In this document: one piece after another, positions 1 to 7,848 of the stretch
Position numbering within the stretch: the first letter of the stretch is position 1
Layout: the number at the start of each line of letters is the position of its first letter
Origin: Protostelium mycophagum
Taxonomy: Eukaryota > Evosea > Variosea > Protosteliida > Protosteliaceae
DNA: 20,154 bases
Direction: 5' to 3'
Assembly: GCA_002081555.1 (NCBI GenBank)
Contig: KV920976.1
Span: 1 to 20,154, forward strand
The notes under the pieces: model-generated
What the model saw: only the letters and a program-made list of their open reading frames with translations
What the model was told of the DNA's origin: nothing
Databases searched by the model: none
Position numbers and translations under genes: made by a program

Positions 1-306
1 CGTCTGACATCCCGCGTTGGTTACACTTGCAGAAGCCGAAGAGCCCGCTGCAGAGGATGTCAGCCGTGATCGGATTTCGGATGTGAAGAACTTACTGCAG
101 TCGGGGGTGGCGAAAGTGTAGAATGATACCACACCGGTGGCTGAGCAGCCATACATTTCAGATTGGCCATTCGATGTGGAGACACAATTACCAGAGGGAT
201 ACACATTAGATATTCCATTACTGTTCCTCTGGACTACATAAGAAGGTGTGCAGGCCAAGACGGCTGCGATGAACACAGATAGACACAACAGGTGTGTGGC
301 CGGCAT
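1..306 (-). CDS. Small secreted Cys-containing protein, 3' end outside window
   Basis: The ATG at 306-304 opens a reading frame that runs off the left edge. It starts with a clear signal peptide (MPATHLLCLSVFIAAVLAC), so the product should be exported. The mature part is rich in Ser, Thr, Gly, Asn and evenly spaced Cys. A 48-nt intron with GTAAG and TGCAG ends fits at 95-48; because 48 is a multiple of three, the frame stays open whether or not it is removed. I do not recognise the family. Small secreted Cys proteins of this look are common in amoebozoans, but that is general knowledge and not a match. The start is well supported by the signal peptide; function is unknown. Confidence 0.6.
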   Translation of the reverse strand, partial: MPATHLLCLSVFIAAVLACTPSYVVQRNSNGISNVYPSGNCVSTSNGQSEMYGCSATGVVSFYTFATPDCSKFFTSEIRSRLTSSAAGSSASASVTNAGCQT

Positions 307-738
307 GGCTTGACTTCCCTTGGATTGGGAAAGCGAAAGAATGACGACCCCTCGTTTGTTTCTGGTTGCTCAATACCATAGGTAAATTATCCGACGGTAT
401 CTGGATAATTTCTCCACAGTGATTCCCGAAAATATGTACGTTATTGCAGGGAGTGGGACGTTATTATAAAATCTCAGTGAAGGTTTTCGGCAGTAGCCTT
501 CATCGCCAGGCGCTTAAATTTGATAGGTGGTGGCTGTCGTCATGCCCTAAAATATTTCAAGTGACAGCATCTGACACTTGGTCGTGATTACCATGGCTGC
601 TTTTGAAATAATATAAGAGGTTTAAACCGCGTTGTGCGAGCGGTATTCCCAGGTTGTTGGAAAAAATATTGGGGTCTTTTCGGGCAATCCAACGCGGTCA
701 TGTGAAGGACACGGTAATGAACGAGAGCTCTCCCATAA
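307..738. other. Intergenic stretch, probable promoter side of the left-edge gene
   Basis: No convincing coding region on either strand. It lies upstream of the secreted-protein start at 306 and downstream of the tentative small gene ending at 739. An AT-rich TTATAAAA-like block sits near 470-478. A 9-bp perfect inverted repeat (ACCGCGTTG at 626-634 and its complement at 690-698, 55 bp apart) is the only other structure seen; it could be chance. Confidence 0.4.
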
Positions 739-1109
739 TTATTGATTCCACCTTTCGGTTTCGGCGGCTCCCTTTGTCTTCCGGTATCTATTCATAAAAG
801 AATCTTCCTGACTTGCTTGATTTGATGTGTCATTGTTGGATCTATGCAAAGGTAAAGGCACTCTACCTTGAAGAATATTGCTTAGAAGAGAATAACAGGA
901 CGATTACATACTGAAGAGAAGAACAAGTTCTCGCTGGCACAGAAGATCTCGAATCTATAATCGTACTTGACCATCTTAATCTTAAATCAAATAAGTATTG
1001 ACCTGGCTTGGTTTTCGAAAGACTGCTCATATCTGACCGATCTTTGTAAATCGGGATGTGTCGAGTTGATGAATGCCGATTCAGGAGAAACATCGGGCGT
1101 TGTAGACAT
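739..1109 (-). CDS. Tentative small hydrophilic protein (103 aa, 3 exons)
   Basis: A three-exon model (1109-1003, 974-912, 880-739) gives a continuous 103-residue protein ending in TAA. All three exon phases agree, which is the main support. The product starts MSTTPDVSPESAF and is rich in Ser, Asn, Arg and Gln, with no signal peptide or membrane segment, so it looks largely disordered. The two introns would be only 28 and 31 nt, shorter than nearly all introns in the reliable genes here (44 nt or more in the RPC1 gene), which is the main reason for doubt. It would follow the lipid-transfer gene head-to-tail with about 100 bp between. No family recognised; it may be non-coding or part of the neighbour's 3' end. 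Confidence 0.3.
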
Positions 1110-1213
1110 TGTCATTGCATGAAAGAAAAAATGAAATTCTCGAAGAAGAAAACAACCCAGACATGTGATGATCTTATAAATTATAGTTCTACAACGGTCT
1201 CGCAATGGAGTAT

Positions 1214-4200
1214 TTATCGGACCAGAGCTCCTTGTCGATTGAGACCAATGAAGTAAGTCACAACTCTTCTGAGTTCCCCACTTGCAGTTGAATATCCATA
1301 AAACGGGGCATTTTTTCCTGTTAAAATCACACAATTGTCAAAAAAAATGGTGATTTTGACTCACCACTGCACGTAAGCTTCGAGTTTGATGGACATGGGC
1401 ACACTGTGTTGCATGACCTGCATTATATCAGAATTTCTCCAAGAAATTTCTCTGAAAGCTCACATCAATACCAGCAGTACAAAGAGAACCTTATTAATGT
1501 CGAAATTTCCATCAAATCACACCTCTGCTGATCCCATGACAACCAGGGAGGCGGTGGGCATCAGACTGACGCTCAATGGCAGGTCCTTTGTACAAGCTTT
1601 CAGATCACACTTCAAGTCTAAAACCAAACTGGCGCTGGCAGAGAAGGAGATGGGGATGATTGAAACCCATAATGTGTAGGAAACTGAAAATCCCGGTGCT
1701 TTGTGAGCCAAGGGGTATTTTTTGTCTGGGCAAGTTGTAGTTTTCGGAAAATCTATGTTTTTCACGATTTTCCCCCAGACCTGAGATCCGTCAGAAAATA
1801 TGGCCACTACAACACGTATTATATATGGAGATCTACAACGAGAATCACCTTGACAAATGCGGTATCTGCCAGGTCGAGTCCATTCGCCTGACCGTACACT
1901 GCGTCGACGTCCACAGCTGTTTGTTTTTTTGAAAACAAGTCTAAATCTACACGTGCAGACGCCTCCGCCTTCCAGTTGAAATTATTGTTCTTACAGTTGA
2001 AGTTTGTTCCTAAAAATAAATTCGCTGTAAAGGATCATTTCAATGTAATGTCAGGCAACGTTTATAACCGTGCCATTTACTGTGAAAATTTGCGTTAACG
2101 GATTTTCCTCCCAGACGATAATCAACCTGTTTGGTTCTATTGAACGGGGAGTCTGAATTTCCGGCAAAAGCAGCGTTCTGAATCGTTTAGAAAAAAGTGA
2201 ACTACAAAGGACATACCCTGTTCATCAATACGGAGAGTGCATTCTTCACTCGAGGTTGGGGGTGGTTTTTGTACATTTCATGTAGAGTGATGACATCATC
2301 GCGTCCAAACAATTAGGACCCGGCGTTGTATATTGCGTGCAGACACACCTCCACCCTTGTCTCATCTACAACTTTCAATATATTGTCGAAAGGAACGTCT
2401 ATCATTCGAAGTCGTCTCAAAGTGAAAAATTACCTTGTTGATGGGCAGTGATCTCTCGCAACAGAATTATTTTGGCAATTTCAGAGATAGATCTTGAGAC
2501 AGAGCAACCCATGGCTAATAATACAGATTCTCGTTTGTCCACAGCGATATCATTCCGAGATATCTCGGATAAGTATGATGCCATGACCCCTCTGCTGTGT
2601 CTTGAGTTGTGAACAGCAAGAAGCGCCTGCTCGGAGATTCTCTCAGAGGATTAGAGGGTCGACCAGAAAATTCTCTGAAATCTCGTGATCCACACCAGCC
2701 AAGATATAAAAGAGACGGGAAGAGATGACCTCGGAGTTTTGCAACTCTGGAAGGCGTTGTAGATGGGGTTTAAGCAGGGAGAGGGAGTCGGGGGAAGCAC
2801 TCAATTTACGGATCAGTACGTCCATTTTCTTGACGACTTCGACTTCCTGTCAAACTTCAGAAAAATTCCAGTTGCCCGTAAGAATGAGAAATTGTTACAG
2901 AGATTTCGAGGTTGTACAACCATTGGAAGCCATCTACACTTGAAGCGCGGTCAACAACGAGGCTCAATCTTTTGGAATGCTCAAACAAAGAGCCTTCTTC
3001 TACCTGACAATATTCATGAGATAAAATTTCACTTATAATACAACTCACTTCATCACCATAGAAGGACAGAGTGTCGACAGAGGGGGCGGAGAGTATGATA
3101 GGGGGTGACATGAGCGTAAGGGAGAGCCTTCCTGATGACGTCATGTATAAATCCACTGCGGTGGAGGTATCTCTCTTATTGTTTCCGGTAGACATCGATG
3201 CAGCTCCTATTATTGAATAAGTTTCATTCGAATGAAGGTATTCGAATACCCTGAGCTTCGTTGATGTTGGTCAGAGATGCAGACTGATCTACAACACTGC
3301 TCACAATGTAACCTGCGTCATGAATCCTCGTTGTAGTCTTCGCATTCATTTTGACATTATGCGGCTTCAAATTCTCGTCGGCGAATTTTGTGAACTCTCT
3401 TATTGTTTCCGGTAGACATCGATGCAGCTCCTATTATTGAATAAGTTTCATTCGAATGAAGGTATTCGAATACCCTGAGCTTCGTTGATGTTGGTCAGAG
3501 ATGCAGACTGATCTACAACACTGCTCACAATGTAACCTGCGTCATGAATCCTCGTTGTAGTCTTCGCATTCATTTTGACATTATGCGGCTTCAAATTCTC
3601 GTCGGCGAATTTTGTGAACTGTATAAATCCACTGCGGTGGAGGTATCTCTCTTATTGTTTCCGGTAGACATCGATGCAGCTCCTATTATTGAATAAGTTT
3701 CATTCGAATGAAGGTATTCGAATACCCTGAGCTTCGTTGATGTTGGTCAGAGATGCAGACTGATCTACAACACTGCTCACAATGTAACCTGCGTCATGAA
3801 TCCTCGTTGTAGTCTTCGCATTCATTTTGACATTATGCGGCTTCAAATTCTCGTCGGCGAATTTTGTGAACATGGTTTGGTCAAAAGTTTTGTACAAGTT
3901 GAGATGCACATCTCTCTTCTCTTGGAAGGCGGTGATGCTGGAGATTATGGATGATGTGTGTATCCCGACAGCGTCTGAATCGGCCACTTGAGTGCCAGAG
4001 GGAGCAATGTGGGAGTGTAGAGCGTTGATGGCACCAAGTTTCACCTGAACAACGTATCAATACCTGTCGTATTTGCGCTGTCGACACAAAGAGTTCGCAT
4101 CTGACACGTTCAAAACTTTCTGACAGAATCCATCCACATCTCTCATCGGCTTGAATGCGGTTGAAATTACCTGTTTGTAGTAGTCATTGTCGCCTTTCTT

Positions 4201-4681
4201 AAAGACAATGCGAACGACCTGACCATCCGGTTGCTGCCAGAACTGGACCGATTTGCCCAGATTCTTGTCAAACTTTTTGGTCACCTGCAAATGTCAGCAT
4301 TGAAGGAATTGTGAGGTCCCACTTTTTTTGGGAGCGATTGGTCATCAATCTCGGCATCGTACATGTTCATTGTGAATTGGTATTGGTTGTTTTCCTATTT
4401 TGATGAGAAAGGCTAAACAATTTGTCGGATCACCATTCCCTCGCAGCGGATGACCATCCTCGCTCTAATAGCGGTGGACGCACCATCGGTTGATGTCTGA
4501 TCTCCTTCTCCCTTCCCTCTGGCATCCAAAGTGCCATTAATGTGGTAAGACAGTTCTTGTCCTTTCTGTTATCATTTAATCTTGGTTGTTGCTTCATGAT
4601 TACCTGAAACGATAATTGGGATGGAACAGCATACACATAAACGAACAACAACAGCAAGCATGTCGCCGTCCTCTTCACCAT
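1214..4681 (-). CDS. Secreted vitellogenin/MTP-like large lipid transfer protein (candidate)
   Basis: Exons: 4681-4604, 4565-4434, 4394-4323, 4284-4171, 4044-3726, 3206-3049 (leftmost repeat copy), 3003-2899, 2846-2694, 2641-2434, 2365-2217, 2177-2081, 2024-1849, 1780-1523, 1417-1365, 1317 to about 1214. Phases agree throughout if the triplication is bypassed, giving about 700 residues. Exon 1 is a signal peptide (MVKRTATCLLLLFVYVYAVP). What follows has the order of the Vitellogenin_N fold: an opening KGQELSYHINGT, beta-strands with QYQFTMNMYDAEID, the FWQQPDGQVVRIVF strand, a KLGAINALH helix like the NIKRG helix of MTP, then a helical repeat region with HAIYNAG and NHPQPRVKNAL. A beta-rich C-terminal part with VKVWGKIV follows. 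The expected role is carrying lipid outside the cell or in the ER. Oddities are the exact tandem triplication and an in-frame TAA at 2315-2313. The 3' end is uncertain; the frame could also run to 987. The family call is from motif memory, not a search. Confidence 0.6.
3144..3871. repeat. Exact tandem triplication of a 224-252 bp block inside the lipid-transfer gene
   Basis: The 224-bp core occurs at 3171-3394, 3395-3618 and 3647-3870 with no mismatch that I can find. The first and third copies also share the preceding 26-27 bp, so 3144-3395 and 3620-3871 are identical 252-bp blocks. Each copy holds the end of one exon, a 43-nt intron and the start of the next exon. After removing the intron, the 224-bp unit keeps frame (180 nt) but the 252-bp unit does not (208 nt). 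Joining the donor in the third copy to the acceptor in the first (3725 to 3207) restores a perfect frame. It is either a very recent duplication or an assembly artefact. Confidence 0.95.
3699..3726. repeat. Two abutting 14-bp perfect palindromes inside an intron
   Basis: TTCATTCGAATGAA (3699-3712) is directly followed by GGTATTCGAATACC (3713-3726). Each is its own reverse complement, and both share the core ATTCGAAT. Together they fill most of a 43-nt intron (3725-3683). Because the intron is in the triplicated block, the pair also occurs at 3447-3474 and 3223-3250. Such structure could fold as hairpins in the pre-mRNA or stall replication; either is inference. Confidence 0.9.
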
Positions 4682-4800
4682 CTTGTGTAAAATTTCTGAT
4701 GAATTTTGTTTTGTTTTCGAAACAGAAATCTGCGATCTGCGATCTGCCACTGTGTTCCTGGATGATTGGGCCATTTTTTGATCGGTGAACAATCGAAGAC
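4682..4800. promoter_or_regulatory. 119-bp divergent intergenic region (shared promoter)
   Basis: It separates the ATG of the lipid-transfer gene (4681, minus) from the ATG of the SAP-kinase gene (4801, plus), so both promoters and both 5' leaders must lie in or near it. It contains T-rich runs and a short direct repeat of TGCGATC at about 4731-4746. No clear TATA box is seen. The start codons on both sides are supported by a signal peptide and a SAP domain respectively. Confidence 0.5.
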
Positions 4801-7102
4801 ATGGACGCACAACTCCATTCGATGAAAATAGGAGATTTGAGGGCCTACATTACAGAAAGAGGCCTTGCTGTCAGTGGCGCTGTAGGAGGTAGTCGTGGAT
4901 CATGAACCGAGCTGATTTAAATCACAGGTTTATCGAGTCGTACCAAAGACGACATCATCAGAGACATTGTCGCGGCAGAATCGCCAGAGAAAATTGGAGC
5001 TCCACAACGTATTCAAAGGGTGTGCACGTCCCATTTTCCTTCGAGACCACTCGTCACTGAATGTATGCAGACTCCTAAAGCAAAAAAACAAATCGAGTAC
5101 AGCAGCCCAGTTCGTCCAGATCCCGCTCCTCCAGCAGATGTGATCCAGATCCCTGCATTTTATTTGGAGAACGTGCAAAAGGTAGAATTTATTCACTTTT
5201 CACTTCATCCATGTCCACTTCTGATCACTTAACCTGAGAGACCTGTACATAAATATGTATTGGTCTGAGAGGTACAAATAACATATCTTGGTACACGCAG
5301 CAGAGCTGCAATAATTTTGTAAATGTCCGTTAGAACAAAGAATAATCACAGCATTAAAATGAAACTGAAGTCATATTTTTGCAGGAGAGAAGAGATGCAA
5401 CCGCCAAGCAAAAATCCTTAGAAGAACAGATATCACAGCTGCAGAACCAAGTTAGGCACTTACAAATCACGAATGAACAACTCTCAAAGCAATTGACCCC
5501 AGAAAAAAATAACAAAAGAGAGGAGATGGAAGGTCAGCTCTCACCATTAGTTAAAGAAGAAAATTTACTTTTTATTTGAGTCTTACAAAGTTAATTTGAT
5601 CATATTACAAAAAGGCTGAGAGGTGCTAGAATTGGACCGCAGCAAATTGACAATACACAAAAAAAAAATTCTCGGAAGGGGCGGTTTTGGGATAGTGTAT
5701 GGAGGTATTTACAACCTAAAGGAGGTGAAAGTTCCGAGAAATCTCAAAAAATGAGAATTTTGCAGGTGGCTGTGAAAGAGATGCTGGTGCCGGCTGGTGC
5801 AGCGAAAAAATTTTGGAGGGAAGCTCAGATGTTGTAGTACGTTATCTTCTCTTTCTGAAATCCTAAATCTCACAGTAAAGTGAACCATGTGAATATAGTC
5901 TGTTGTTATGGAGTCCTCAGAGGTAATGTTTTGTTTATATAATTTTGAATTCCGCAATGCATGGCTGAAAAGGTTTATCACCGTTGTTGTGACATAAATG
6001 ACTTTTAAAATAAACAAATTCAACAGACGAGAAATACATCGTCATGGAGTATGTAAATGGGACCACTTTTTACGATTGGTACCACCAGCAGAAGAGCATG
6101 AAGCGCGAACTCTCTCTATCCACCATCTTAAATATATCGCGCCAGCTAGCTGAAGCTCTGAATTACTTACACACTTTGCCTGAGCCCATTATACACGGTG
6201 ATTTGAAGAGTCTCAATCTCATGGTGAGTTACGTTGTAGATTGGTGTTTGCGTACAAGTTGAATAAATGATGACAGATAAATACATCAGGAATAATAAAA
6301 TTAATTGATTTCGGATTGAGCAAGACAAAAGATAGAATGACCATATTAACCACTGGCGGAAACGGTAATTTTTACACTATTTTTATGTCAATTTGATGTT
6401 GTGAAGCTTTTACTCCGGCTTGGGCAGCACCAGAGATCATGGATGCTAAGTAAGTCTATCTCATTTATGGTATTTATTATTTCCTTGAACATCAACCATT
6501 TATGTTCAGTGTATCTATTTTGGTGGGAATATCTTGGCAATAACTTATTTCTCAAAGACGAATAAGCGAGAGAGGAGCGTGCAGCGACGTATATTCCTAC
6601 GGGATGGTATTAGTCGAGCTATTGACACTCAAAACTCCATGGCAAGATCGGAACGCATCAGCTCAAGACATACAACAAGTGAGCATATGTCTTTTAGAAG
6701 TCTTAACAAGGTGTATCTGTGTTTGCGGTCAAAGGATGTTGCAACCGCTCCAGCTTAATCTTTTGAGAAGGATCCGAACATTTTGTTATAATTCCACTGA
6801 TCTAAAAATAGATGGTAAAATCAGGAAGCAGGCCCACCTTCCCCGAAAAACCTGAAACACGAGTGAGTCATTCTTTCTTTCCGCTGAAACACAAGAAACT
6901 GGACGGCTACAAAGTGTGTTACCACGTATGCATAAAAACATAGACAGTATATTTGGTGTTGGCTGTTGCCGAACACAATAAGGGTCTTTTTATAAAGTGA
7001 TTGCAGTTGATCGAGGCCATCATCAGAAAATGTTGGGATCACCAAACAGAGAAGAGACCAACCATGGCACAAATTGTGGAAGCACTGGTGAATTACAGAT
7101 AG
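4801..7102 (+). CDS. SAP domain - coiled coil - TKL-like protein kinase (431 aa)
   Basis: Exons: 4801-4888, 4928-5181, 5385-5532, 5621-5724, 5766-5833, 5876-5922, 6027-6223, 6277-6364, 6407-6449, 6567-6678, 6812-6862, 7007-7102. The sum is exactly 432 codons, ending in TAG. Residues about 5-45 form a SAP motif (leading helix with DLRAYITERGL, then a second helix with TKDDIIRDIV), a fold that usually binds AT-rich DNA. A Pro-rich linker follows, then a Gln/Glu/Leu-rich coiled coil (about 110-165). The kinase domain has the glycine loop GRGGFG (182-187), VAVK lysine 202, likely helix-C Glu 217, catalytic loop HGDLKSLN (Asp 295), DFG (Asp 313), AAPE (338-341) and a closing KCWDHQTEKRP. All catalytic residues are present, so it should be active; HGD instead of HRD is common in TKL kinases. 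Nuclear action is inferred from SAP only. Confidence 0.85.
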
Positions 7103-7128
7103 ATGTAGATACAATATTATATTTTGGA

Positions 7129-7134
7129 AATAAA
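7129..7134 (+). terminator. AATAAA polyadenylation signal of the kinase gene
   Basis: AATAAA lies 27 bp after the TAG stop at 7100-7102, followed by T-rich sequence. It is the canonical hexamer on the coding strand at a sensible distance. Confidence 0.5.
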
Positions 7135-7714
7135 GATTCCATATTTTTATCTTATTTACCACTAGAGTTCAAATCCTCGGTAACGTGTTATGGCGAATTG
7201 TAGACTTTGGTCCATGCCGCAAGAATCTTGTGCCTTTGCCCGATAATGATATATCGGGGCAACAGATTCGCTCCAATCGTGGGGACGGTGGTCGAAAACT
7301 CCGGATGTACACCGGTGGTTTTTCAGCGTGGTCCACGTGAAAGTCTTCAAGTCACCATTTTATGGGTCTGCTTTTCTGTTCAAAAATATCGGGTGGCCAG
7401 AAAGAGCAGCCCCTCTAAAACGGCTAAATGTGAGCAGTGAATCACATTTCGAAAATGGTAGGGTTGAAAAACGAACTCTCAGGTTCAAAAGCCTCAACAA
7501 ACACAAGTCTGACAACAAGAGATAGATATCATCATAACCATTATGGTGTGCTGCTTAGAGATCTTCGCTCTTGGCGCGACAACTTTTCTCGCAGGAGAAA
7601 TTATTGAGTATGCCATTGAGAACGCCAACTGTGTTACAAATCACGACAGAGATAGGATTATCAGCAAAATGCACACCATTACAACAAGGCCAGTCATTTA
7701 GGGAAAAAGGAAGC
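7135..7714. other. Unassigned stretch between the kinase and the exonuclease genes
   Basis: No gene model holds together here. On the plus strand there is a 65-codon basic reading frame (7328-7525, GTG at its start, ending LNKHKSDNKR). A further frame at about 7510-7700 begins after a TGA, is hydrophobic at first, then has AGEIIEYAIENA and DRIISKMH. That second part loosely recalls the long helix and following loop of an H2A-type histone fold (EILELA...RIIPRH), but no flanking histone sequence was found. Either could be a degraded gene, part of an intron-split gene I could not assemble, or chance. Confidence 0.3.
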
Positions 7715-7722
7715 TATATAAA
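7715..7722 (+). promoter_or_regulatory. TATATAAA box upstream of the exonuclease gene
   Basis: TATATAAA lies 127 bp before the ATG at 7849, on the coding strand, in the gap upstream of the EXD2-like gene. It is the best TATA-like element in that gap; use as a promoter is inferred. Confidence 0.4.
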
Positions 7723-7848
7723 TCTTGTACATATTTCATGACACATTCTGTTTTGAGAATTTGGATATTTCCATGAATCGACATTCATTTCGGCGAATCA
7801 ATTTGATCGAGCTGCCGTATTTCCTATCACAGAACCGAAACAACAAAA

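Noticed and set aside
1056-1256. A plus-strand reading frame followed by a GTAAGT...TTGCAG intron-like segment
   Set aside because: It lies opposite the better-supported minus-strand models and shows no recognisable protein.
2313-2315. Stop codon reassignment (TAA read as an amino acid)
   Set aside because: RPC1 ends in TAA, the kinase in TAG and EXD2 in TGA, all at the expected family ends, so the standard code applies.
3144-3871. CRISPR-like array of repeats
   Set aside because: The units are over 200 bp, identical and contiguous, with coding and intron content; there are no short repeats with unique spacers.
7164-7178. A T-loop-like GTTCAAATCC suggesting a tRNA gene
   Set aside because: No A-box, acceptor stem or anticodon arm can be folded from the upstream 75 bases.
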